Assembly: GCA_041484845.1 (NCBI GenBank)
Contig: JBGPIK010000200.1
Coordinates: 1-11,698, forward strand
Length of the DNA stretch: 11,698 nt
Direction: 5' to 3'
From: JBGPIK01 sp041484845
GTDB taxonomy: Bacteria; Desulfobacterota; Binatia; UBA9968
Shown piece by piece: positions 5,965-11,698 of this stretch. Below the pieces are notes generated by a model. That model did not search any database. It saw only the letters and a list, made by a program, of their open reading frames with translations, and had not been told where the DNA came from. Positions within the stretch are counted from its first letter, which is position 1. Every line of letters starts with the position of its first letter. The translations under genes were made by a program, and so were the position numbers.

Positions 5965-7024
5965 TCATAACCCCCTGATTTTCAAAGCGTACTCCGCAGC
6001 TCTCGCTGCTCCCGTGGCCTTGAGAACGCCTTGTTCAACCATGTTCTTTAAGTCGCGCTGCAGGGTGCGTCGGTTCACCTTTGGGCACAAGCGTTCGAAG
6101 TCCTCAATCCGCAGCTTCGGATTATCCAGCAGATGCCCGACCGCCAGCGCCTGGCGTTTGTTGAGTCCATGCTTCCGCGCAATCACATCTCTACGGATCA
6201 CCCGTTGGCCTCTCTCCCTTACCTCGTCCATCTGCGTCGCGGGTCCCTCGATGAAATAATCGAGCCAACCGGTCAGGTCCATCCCCTGGTCGCGCACGCC
6301 CTGGATCGCTGAATAAAAGGCCGAGCGGTCGCGGTCGTAGTATTCGCTGATCGAGAACAAGCGTTTGAAGTCGTAGCCCGCCCGATAGAGGCAGAGCGTG
6401 GACAGCAGGCGCGAGGTGCGGCCGTTGCCGTCTACGAACGAATGAATGTGGACCAATTGGAATTGCGCAATGCCGCTCGCAAGCACGGGATGGATTTCGG
6501 TCCGCTCGTTGAGCCAAGCGACCAGCTCCGCCATCAGCGGCGGCACGTCGAGTGGCCGGGGCGGAGTGTAAATAATCTGGCCGGTGTTCGAGTTCGCGAC
6601 GTAGTTCTGCACGCGCCGGTATTCGCCCGGATGCGCCGCCTCGCCGCGCACGCCCAAGACCAGCCGGCGATGAATCTCGCGGATCAACCCCTCGGTGATC
6701 GGCCCGCCGTCGTTCAGATAACCGCTGACGAACTCAAAAGCGTCGCGATAGTTCAAAAGCTCGCGCGCGTCCTCCGGATCGGCCCTCCGGCACCGCTTGC
6801 CCTGCAAACAACCGCTCGGCCTGTTCCAGCGTGAGCCGCGTGCCCTCAATGTGCGTGGTGTGGTGGGCCTCCAACAACAGCGCCCTTGAGCGCATCGTCG
6901 CCAGCCAATCCTCCGAGAGCTTCGCCGCGTCAAGAAATCCCCGCGCCCGCTCGATGCGCGTCAACGCCGCCGTTACGCGGTTACTGATGCGAAAGGAAGG
7001 CTGAAAACAACCCGGATTTTTCAT
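5965..7024 (-). pseudogene. Fic family protein, split by a one-base frameshift
   Basis: Two overlapping frames together make one Fic protein. The first frame (7024 to about 6786) gives residues 1-80; the second continues from ADPEDARELL to the stop at 5965. One extra C in the CCC at 6783-6785 (GGG in the message) separates them. Without it the protein is 352 residues. Residues 56-61, TTHIEG, match the inhibitory-helix motif [S/T]xxxE[G/N], placed N-terminally as in class II Fic. The catalytic loop HSFVDGNGRTSR (194-205) has the His, Asp and Arg of the consensus, so the intact enzyme should transfer AMP or a similar group from a nucleotide to hydroxyl side chains. A C-terminal winged helix follows (KHGLNKRQALAVGHL through RRTLQRDLKNMVEQGVLKAT). 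It begins 10 bases after the VapC-like stop, hence the same operon. All conserved motifs survive, so a sequencing error or very recent mutation is likely. Confidence 0.85.
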
Positions 7025-7034
7025 CTCGTAACCG

Positions 7035-7439
7035 CTATAACCACAAAACCTTTACTTCTCGTTCGACTTGCTTAAATTCCTTGTCGCCGGTCACTAACTC
7101 AACTCGGCGCTGCTTTGCCAGTGCGGCGGCGAAGCAGTCCGCGTACGACATTTTTTTGCTGGACTTAAAAATGGCGGCCTGTTTAGCCAGCTCCAAATCG
7201 GCAGGGACAATATGAATGGGCAAGGTTGCGATAAGGTGAGCAACTTCGTCCGCCTGCTGCTGGCCGCCTTCGCGGAGGGTGATGTAGTAAACTTCACCCC
7301 AATTTACCACCGAGAGGAGACAAGCTTTTCCGGAGTCCCTCGCTGAGCGGAAGATGTCGATCATCATATCTTTGCCGGCTTCGCCCTCGATGTAGGATAT
7401 GAGGCTGTAGCTGTCCAAAACCCTGACGGCAGATCTCAA
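7035..7439 (-). CDS. VapC-like PIN domain toxin
   Basis: A 134-residue PIN-domain ribonuclease, presumably the toxin of a VapBC-type pair. The acidic ligands are Asp9 (VLDSYSLISYIEGE), Glu49 (VVNWGEVYY), Asp101 (MSYADCFAAALAK) and Asp119 (LVTGDKEF), a complete PIN set. Length is typical. The start is a TTG whose last two bases overlap the antitoxin stop (CTTTGAG); AAGGAG lies about 8 bases upstream of it, inside the antitoxin gene. Overlap and a rare start codon imply translational coupling that keeps toxin below antitoxin. The stop is 10 bases before the fic start. VapC proteins cut tRNA or rRNA; the target here cannot be predicted. Confidence 0.9.
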   Translation of the reverse strand: MRSAVRVLDSYSLISYIEGEAGKDMMIDIFRSARDSGKACLLSVVNWGEVYYITLREGGQQQADEVAHLIATLPIHIVPADLELAKQAAIFKSSKKMSYADCFAAALAKQRRVELVTGDKEFKQVEREVKVLWL

Positions 7440-7666
7440 AGTTCGCGCTCCTTAGCTTTCTCATCCATCAAGGCTTTGAGAAGTTTGCCTTTAGTACCCG
7501 CCATGCCGGCCATATTCCTAATGTAATCGTCGGTGATAGGCTTTATCGCGATTTCACCGTCCCGCTCGTACACGTAAACCTGTGTCCCCTTCTTGATCCC
7601 GAACTTGCGGCGCAGCTTGGAGGGAATTACGATCTGCCCCTTCACCGTTACCACTGCCCTATCCAT
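7436..7666 (-). CDS. AbrB/SpoVT-type antitoxin (VapB-like)
   Basis: A 76-residue antitoxin with an N-terminal swapped-hairpin DNA-binding domain of the AbrB/MazE type. VTVKGQIVIPSKLRRKFGIK (6-25) and KKGTQVYVYERDGEIAIKP are the standard strands. The C-terminal half (DDYIRNMAGMAGTKGKLLKA and the charged tail) would bind and block the PIN toxin. GGGAGGT a few bases upstream supports the ATG. It is the first gene of the vapB-vapC-fic unit and has a near-consensus promoter. Such antitoxins usually repress their own promoter as a complex with the toxin. The family is clear; the partner is inferred from overlap. Confidence 0.92.
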   Translation of the reverse strand: MDRAVVTVKGQIVIPSKLRRKFGIKKGTQVYVYERDGEIAIKPITDDYIRNMAGMAGTKGKLLKALMDEKAKEREL

Positions 7667-7698
7667 AGCACCTCCCTTGGGTATCGCTTGATGAAATG

Positions 7699-7727
7699 TC
7701 TATAACGCGTCAAATAATGTAAGTCAA
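7699..7727 (-). promoter_or_regulatory. sigma70-type promoter of the antitoxin-toxin-fic unit
   Basis: On the minus strand TTGACT (7722-7727) and TATAGA (7699-7704) are separated by exactly 17 bases. This is the clearest promoter in the window and would start transcription about 25 bases before the antitoxin ATG. The region is much more AT-rich than its surroundings. TATAACG occurs at 7701-7707, overlapping the -10, and again at 7740-7746, upstream of the -35 and inside the palindrome GTTATAAC (7738-7745); these could be operator half-sites. Confidence 0.75.
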
Positions 7728-7775
7728 TAGTAAATTTGTTATAACGTTTTAATATTAGTATCCACATAATAATTG

Positions 7776-7787
7776 CGCCGTACGGCG
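7776..7787. promoter_or_regulatory. 12-bp perfect palindrome upstream of lipB
   Basis: CGCCGTACGGCG is self-complementary, and the TT/AA pairs just outside it extend the symmetry across one mismatch. It sits in the divergent region between the antitoxin gene and lipB, 73 bases before the lipB start and just downstream of the AT-rich stretch with CATAAT (7765-7770), a possible lipB -10. It may be an operator; a function is not shown. Confidence 0.35.
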
Positions 7788-7859
7788 TAAGACCCCGTTG
7801 GATGCCAGCCCGGCGCACCTTGAAAGTTCAGAACGTGGACGGTAAGAGTAAATTCAGCA

Positions 7860-8555
7860 ATGATGACACTGCTATTCAAAGACCTGGGCCGACTGGATTA
7901 CCTTGCGGCGCTGGCACTCCAGGAACAGCTCGTCGCGCTGAAGCAGCGAGAGCTGTTCCCCGACGTTTTGCTTTTTGTCGAGCATCCACATGTTTACACA
8001 CTCGGCCGTGGCGGGGATGCGGCCAACGTCCTCGCGCCGGAAGAGGTTCCCGTCATTCGCACCAGCCGCGGCGGCGATGTGACCTATCATGGGCCCGGGC
8101 AATTAGTCGTTTATCCGATCGTCGATCTCCGCTCGAAACTACGCAAAGACGTGCATCGCTATCTGAGAAACCTCGAGATGTCGGCGATTCAGACGCTGGC
8201 GGATTTTGCACTGGCAGGCGTCCGGAAACCACCCTATACGGGCATTTGGATCGAGAATCGAAAAATCGTTGCCATCGGCGTGGCCGTGCGGCGCAGTATC
8301 ACGTTTCACGGTTTGGCGCTTAACGTAAATACCGATCTCAGCTACTTCAGCCGCATCGTACCGTGCGGCCTCGCATGGGCCGACGTCACGTCAATGGCTA
8401 GAGAACTAGGCAACGAGCAAAGCGTAGAGCAAGTTAAAGAGAAGTTTCTAAATCATTTCGCTGCACTGTTTGGCTATTCAGATATTAAAGACGGGTTACA
8501 AGATTTCAATTTCCAGACTGGTCGAGAGTGTGCCAGCCCTGCTGCGGCCATTTGA
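7860..8555 (+). CDS. lipB: octanoyltransferase LipB
   Basis: Lipoyl(octanoyl) transferase, 231 residues. It moves the octanoyl chain from acyl-carrier protein to a lysine of the lipoyl domains of pyruvate and 2-oxoglutarate dehydrogenases or the glycine cleavage H protein. The family signature RGGDVTYHGPGQLVVYPI spans 70-87. The lysine of the acyl-transfer site is Lys135 (IENRKIVAIGV), and the cysteine that takes the acyl group is Cys169 (SRIVPCGL). HGLALNVNTDL (150-160) completes the family pattern. Two ATG codons stand in tandem at 7860 and 7863, with only a weak purine stretch (GTAAGAG) upstream, so either may be used. lipA follows after 41 bases. The last 25 residues (KDGLQDFNFQTGREC...) have no counterpart I recognise. 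Confidence 0.96.
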   Translation: MMTLLFKDLGRLDYLAALALQEQLVALKQRELFPDVLLFVEHPHVYTLGRGGDAANVLAPEEVPVIRTSRGGDVTYHGPGQLVVYPIVDLRSKLRKDVHRYLRNLEMSAIQTLADFALAGVRKPPYTGIWIENRKIVAIGVAVRRSITFHGLALNVNTDLSYFSRIVPCGLAWADVTSMARELGNEQSVEQVKEKFLNHFAALFGYSDIKDGLQDFNFQTGRECASPAAAI

Positions 8556-8588
8556 ACGTTTTGAACGTCTGGAACGACTTGAACGATT
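8553..8588 (+). repeat. four 9-bp tandem repeats between lipB and lipA
   Basis: TGAACGTTT, TGAACGTCT, GGAACGACT and TGAACGATT follow one another without spacing, filling 36 of the 41 bases between the genes. The first unit starts on the lipB stop codon TGA. The array is a microsatellite-like linker with every unit diverged in its last bases. It leaves lipA without an obvious ribosome site. Confidence 0.85.
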
Positions 8589-8596
8589 TTTAAGAT

Positions 8597-9445
8597 ATGC
8601 CCCGACGACATCCCGATTGGATTAAAGTCAGTGCTCCCGGAAGCGCCAACTATCTGAGCTTGAAGCGCATGATGAGGGAAAAGAATCTCCACACGGTGTG
8701 CGAGGAAGCGCGCTGTCCAAACATCGGCGAGTGCTGGGGCAACAAGACTGCGACATTTCTCATCCTTGGCGACACCTGCACGCGTGGCTGCCGTTTTTGC
8801 GCCATTGATAAGGGCAAACCGCTGGCGCTCGATCCGGAAGAGCCGCGCAATGTCGCGCTGATGGTCAAAGATCTTGGTCTCAATCATATCGTGATAACTT
8901 CAGTGAATCGTGACGATCTTCCGGACGGCGGCGCGGCGCATTTTGCAAAGACAGTGTTCTGGGTCAAGAATCTCAAACCCGGCATTCGTGTTGAACTGCT
9001 GATTCCCGACTTCGAAGGCAATTTAAGCGCTTTGAAAACCGTCGTCGACTCGGGAATAGAAATTTTAAATCACAATGTTGAAACGGTTCCACGTCTATAC
9101 GGTAAAGTGCGCCCTGGCCACACTTACGAGTGTTCCCGGAATATCTTAAAGACGGCGAAAAGCATGCGCCCGGAAGTTCTGACGAAATCGGGCTTGATGT
9201 TGGGCGTCGGTGAGACGCGCGAAGAGGTGCTGGCGACGCTGGAGGATCTGCGCGCGAACGATGTCGATATCGTCACCCTGGGACAATATCTCCAACCGTC
9301 GCCGCGGCAACTGAAGGTCGATCGCTATTTGGATCCAACGGAATTTGCCGAGTTCAAGTCGGCAGGCGAGAAACTCGGCTATCGCCATGTAGAGTCCGGT
9401 CCGCTCGTGCGCAGCTCCTATCACGCCTGGAGTCATGTGAATTAG
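8597..9445 (+). CDS. lipA: lipoyl synthase LipA
   Basis: Lipoyl synthase, 282 residues, a radical-SAM enzyme that inserts two sulfur atoms into protein-bound octanoyl to make lipoyl. The auxiliary cluster ligands Cys35, Cys40 and Cys46 (CEEARCPNIGEC) show the LipA-specific CX4CX5C. The radical-SAM cluster ligands are Cys61, Cys65 and Cys68 (CTRGCRFC, CX3CX2C). The C-terminal RSSYHA (272-277) supplies the serine ligand of the auxiliary cluster. Length is close to the bacterial norm. The product acts on the octanoyl attached by LipB just upstream; 41 bases separate them, so one transcript is likely. The start lacks a good ribosome site, but the N-terminal residues (HPDWIKVSAP) match the family pattern. 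Confidence 0.97.
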   Translation: MPRRHPDWIKVSAPGSANYLSLKRMMREKNLHTVCEEARCPNIGECWGNKTATFLILGDTCTRGCRFCAIDKGKPLALDPEEPRNVALMVKDLGLNHIVITSVNRDDLPDGGAAHFAKTVFWVKNLKPGIRVELLIPDFEGNLSALKTVVDSGIEILNHNVETVPRLYGKVRPGHTYECSRNILKTAKSMRPEVLTKSGLMLGVGETREEVLATLEDLRANDVDIVTLGQYLQPSPRQLKVDRYLDPTEFAEFKSAGEKLGYRHVESGPLVRSSYHAWSHVN

Positions 9446-9546
9446 CCTTGCATCATTAATCGCGATCACGTGAGCCGCAACCACCAGCGAATCCGAACGA
9501 CTCCCGTTGAAGCGCATGTGTTGAGACTAATCCCGTCTGATGGAAG

Positions 9547-9560
9547 CGGAGTTAACTCCG
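9547..9560. terminator. palindrome CGGAGTTAACTCCG after lipA
   Basis: A perfect 14-bp palindrome about 100 bases past the lipA stop. With a one-base bulge the stem extends to AGCGGAG/CTCCGGCT. No real T-run follows on the plus strand (CTTCTCATTTATTCC), so termination would be weak. The rest of the 9446-9634 gap shows no gene. Confidence 0.3.
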
Positions 9561-9593
9561 GCTCTTCTCATTTATTCCCTCGAAAATTGCCGC

Positions 9594-9621
9594 TTGACAT
9601 CGTTGGTACAGATTAGATAGC
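9594..9621 (+). promoter_or_regulatory. promoter of the aminotransferase / iron-sulfur pair
   Basis: TTGACA at 9594-9599 is a perfect -35. GATAGC at 9616-9621, 16 bases on, is a poor -10. Transcription would begin near 9628, only about 7 bases before the ATG at 9635, and no ribosome site is visible, so the message may be near-leaderless. Confidence 0.5.
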
Positions 9622-9634
9622 GTTCGCCCATCTC

Positions 9635-10819
9635 ATGCCGGGTCGTCCTTTTCTGCAAATTCCTGGACCGAGCCTCGTGCCGGAGCGCGTGGTTCGGGCC
9701 ATGGCTCAGCCCCTGATCGACCATCGGGGGCCAGCGTTCGCGCTCCTCCTCCGCGAGGTCCTCGGTGGGCTCAAACGAATTTTTCAAACCGTTGAGGGTC
9801 ATATTCTGCTCTTCCCCGGCTCGGGCACCGGAGGATGGGAGTCCTGTGTCGTCAACACGCTTTCTCCCGGCGACCGGGTCCTGGGTTGCGTGAACGGCCA
9901 CTTCAGCGACGGGTTTTGCCGCATTGCCGCTGCCCATGGTGTCGAGGTTGAGAGGTTGGAGGTTGAATACGGAGCCGGCGTGCCGCCGGGGGCGATTGAG
10001 GAGCGCCTGCGCCGAGACAAGGAACATCAAATTAACGCGGTTCTGATTGTCCACACCGAGACTTCGACCGGTGTGACGAGCAACCTTGCAGCTGTTCGTG
10101 AAGCCATGGACGCAGTGGCACACCCCGCCCTGCTTTTGGCAGATGTCGTGAGCTCGTTGGCCTGCACCGACATGCGCTTCGATGACTGGAAATTGGACGT
10201 GGCCCTAGCGGGGTCACAGAAAGGGCTCATGCTACCGCCGGGAATGGCGCTTTTGGCTGTAAGTGAGAAAGCGCTCCAAGCGAACCGAGCGGCAAAATGC
10301 GCGCGCGCTTTTTGGGATTGGCAGGCAGTTATGGAAAGCAATGCCGGCGGTCATTTTCCATACACCCCGGCGACTGCCCTGCTGTTCGGCCTAGCAGAAA
10401 GTCTCAAAATGCTCTTCGAAGAGGGGTTAGAGAACGTGATCAACCGTCACGCGCGTTTGGCTGAAGCCTGTCGGAGAGCGATCGAGGGGATGAGTCTTAA
10501 ACTTTTCGCGCGCGATCCTGCGGAATGTTGCAACACGCTAACCGCTGTGGCGATGCCCCAAGGATTGGATTCCGATGCATTCATCGATCATGCGCTCAAG
10601 CTTGTGGATTTGCCTCTCGGGAAAGGACTTGGAAAGGTCAAGGGAAAACTCTTTCGCATCGGCCACCTTGGGAGCCTCAATGAGCTTGAGCTGTTGGGCG
10701 TCTTGGCCGGAGTCGAAATGGCGCTTAAAAGCTTCGGGGTGAAACTTCCACTCGCGGCCGGCCTCGAAGCAGCTCAAACCTATCTGTTAGAGACGGCAAG
10801 ACGGCCGCCACCTCTATGA
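9635..10819 (+). CDS. class V PLP aminotransferase (alanine/serine-glyoxylate type)
   Basis: A 394-residue pyridoxal-phosphate enzyme of the alanine-glyoxylate / serine-glyoxylate aminotransferase family. The N-terminus has the family opening IPGPSLVPERVVRAMAQPL and DHRGPAF. The phosphate-contact loop is FPGSGTGGWES (60-70). HTETSTGVTSN (140-150) and Asp170 (LLADVVSSL) bind the cofactor ring, and the Schiff-base lysine is Lys196 in AGSQKGLMLPPG. Likely substrates are glyoxylate with serine or alanine, in photorespiratory-type salvage or the serine cycle, but family members also desulfonate or act on other amino donors. Its last four bases are the ATGA that starts the iron-sulfur gene. No ribosome site precedes the ATG. 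The residues after about 375 (QTYLLETARRPPPL) look like a linker tail. Confidence 0.9.
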   Translation: MPGRPFLQIPGPSLVPERVVRAMAQPLIDHRGPAFALLLREVLGGLKRIFQTVEGHILLFPGSGTGGWESCVVNTLSPGDRVLGCVNGHFSDGFCRIAAAHGVEVERLEVEYGAGVPPGAIEERLRRDKEHQINAVLIVHTETSTGVTSNLAAVREAMDAVAHPALLLADVVSSLACTDMRFDDWKLDVALAGSQKGLMLPPGMALLAVSEKALQANRAAKCARAFWDWQAVMESNAGGHFPYTPATALLFGLAESLKMLFEEGLENVINRHARLAEACRRAIEGMSLKLFARDPAECCNTLTAVAMPQGLDSDAFIDHALKLVDLPLGKGLGKVKGKLFRIGHLGSLNELELLGVLAGVEMALKSFGVKLPLAAGLEAAQTYLLETARRPPPL

Positions 10820-11619
10820 AGATCGATCCCGACAAATGCGTAGCTTGCGGCAATTGTCTGCCCGTTTGCCCGATGGGCGCCATTTACATCGATCCGTCGG
10901 TAAATCGGGCGCGCATCAATAGCGATGAGTGCGTGGAGTGTTTTACCTGCTACCGCGGCATGTCGAAGGAACACCTCAATCCCATCCTTGTCCGGGCGAT
11001 CCGTAAGACGGCCCAATTCTTTCGCTTTCGCTTTGATCCGGAGCCGGATATCTGCCCGACGGATGCCCTTGTTCCCGAAGAGTTGAGCTGGCCGCGCGTC
11101 GTTCGACGCGCATTTTCCGACCCTCAAGTGCCGCACGAATCCACCGGTATCCATGGACGCGGCACCGCGGAAGTGAAAACTAACGACGTCACGAACAGGG
11201 TCAGGCAAGGCGAGGCGGGATTTGTCGTTGAGTTCGGCCGGCCGGGGATTGGCGCGCGCTTTCGCGACATCGAGCGGGTCACGAAGGCCCTGGCTGATCT
11301 CGGGGTTGAATTCGAGAGTAACAATCCCGTCACGTCGCTCATGACCGACCCATCGCGTGGACTCATCCGGCCGGAGATCTTAAACGAGAAGGTTCTTTCC
11401 GCGATCGTTGAGATCAAGACGGAATTGGACGATGTGCCGCGGGTGTTGAAGAGAATCAAAGAGCTGTGCCGGGAAGTGGCAACGGTTGTGAGCGTCGGTG
11501 TTTCAACGCGCTGCGACGGCGCGGGTGACGAGCAATTAGGCAAGATGCTTGAACGCGAAGGCTATCCCACTTACAGGGGAAAGACCAATCTGGGACTGGG
11601 ACGAGTCAGTGGCACATGA
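10816..11619 (+). CDS. dicluster 4Fe-4S ferredoxin-like protein with unknown C-terminal domain
   Basis: A 267-residue protein. Residues 1-85 are a bacterial-type two-cluster ferredoxin. The first motif is CVACGNCLPVCPMGAI (Cys8, 11, 14, 18). The second begins CVECFTC (Cys39, 42, 45), but its last cysteine, expected three residues later before a proline, appears only at Cys80 in ICPTDAL, after a 34-residue basic insertion (RGMSKEHLNPILVRAIRKTA and on). The remaining 180 residues match no family I can name; VVEFGRPGIGARFRDIERVT and VLKRIKELCREVATVV suggest alternating strands and helices. Its ATG overlaps the aminotransferase stop by ATGA, so the two are translationally coupled and probably act in one redox-linked step. 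The ferredoxin domain is secure; the role is unknown. Confidence 0.85.
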   Translation: MKIDPDKCVACGNCLPVCPMGAIYIDPSVNRARINSDECVECFTCYRGMSKEHLNPILVRAIRKTAQFFRFRFDPEPDICPTDALVPEELSWPRVVRRAFSDPQVPHESTGIHGRGTAEVKTNDVTNRVRQGEAGFVVEFGRPGIGARFRDIERVTKALADLGVEFESNNPVTSLMTDPSRGLIRPEILNEKVLSAIVEIKTELDDVPRVLKRIKELCREVATVVSVGVSTRCDGAGDEQLGKMLEREGYPTYRGKTNLGLGRVSGT

Positions 11620-11698
11620 CTAACGCAATGCGCAACTTTTCTACTTTCTTGCCCTCACATCTCCCGCCAAAGAGACCGTGTCACAATACACAAAATGC

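Noticed and set aside
6780..6792. Programmed ribosomal frameshifting in fic.
   Set aside because: There is no slippery heptamer, downstream structure or internal ribosome-like stimulator at the junction; a simple one-base insertion in a G-run explains it better.
7802..8323. A 173-codon plus-strand frame overlapping the start of lipB.
   Set aside because: It shares sequence with LipB in another frame, its translation is arginine-rich and low in complexity, and all LipB motifs are in the other frame.
9572..10123. A 183-codon minus-strand frame opposite the aminotransferase start.
   Set aside because: It is antisense to the conserved PLP-enzyme N-terminus, with no motif or ribosome site of its own.
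11620..11698. A possible further gene at the right edge.
   Set aside because: Only 79 bases remain, with no start codon and ribosome site or recognisable peptide that I can support.

Overview
The window looks like chromosomal DNA from an uncultured, moderately GC-rich bacterium. Two acyl-CoA dehydrogenases next to an ABC-type periplasmic binding protein, a lipB-lipA pair separated by GAACG tandem repeats, and an aminotransferase overlapping an iron-sulfur gene recall environmental Deltaproteobacteria-like lineages (Binatota, Tectomicrobia or Rokubacteria type). That placement rests on gene content and remembered style only, and is of low confidence. There is no rRNA, tRNA, CRISPR array or transposase.

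Layout. (1) Positions 73-2902, plus strand: two tandem acyl-CoA dehydrogenases, then the first third of a signal-peptide-bearing solute-binding protein that stops early. A strong hairpin with a T-run at 3019-3063 closes this unit. (2) Positions 3069-7666, all minus strand: an accessory block. In transcription order it holds an AbrB-like antitoxin, a VapC-like PIN toxin and a Fic protein (frameshifted by one extra base); then a CcbP-type calcium-binding family protein; then an XRE/ImmA-IrrE regulator-protease coupled to a DUF4411 PIN-like protein; then a 99-residue membrane protein. A 51-bp imperfect direct repeat (2930-2980 and 5437-5487) brackets the membrane, PIN and ImmA genes. One copy is the live 3' end of the calcium-binding gene and the other is an orphan, next to the point where the solute-binding protein is cut off. 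(3) Positions 7860-9445, plus strand: lipB and lipA, the protein lipoylation pathway. (4) Positions 9635-11619, plus strand: a class V PLP aminotransferase overlapping by ATGA with a dicluster 4Fe-4S protein of unusual architecture.

How the genes work together. LipB moves octanoyl from acyl-carrier protein to target proteins and LipA inserts the sulfurs. The acyl-CoA dehydrogenases probably form a two-subunit enzyme for an acyl-CoA substrate. The minus-strand block combines two toxin-antitoxin-like pairs with a Fic enzyme and a calcium-binding protein, and reads as a small stress, defence or addiction island set between housekeeping genes. It carries the scars such islands collect: a truncated neighbour, an orphan gene tail, direct repeats and a frameshift. 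The aminotransferase/iron-sulfur pair is probably one functional unit, but I cannot name its pathway.

The best candidates for something undescribed are the vapBC-fic operon, the four-copy TGTCGCRA array upstream of the calcium-binding gene, the direct-repeat-bounded ImmA/PIN segment, and the split-motif iron-sulfur protein coupled to an aminotransferase.
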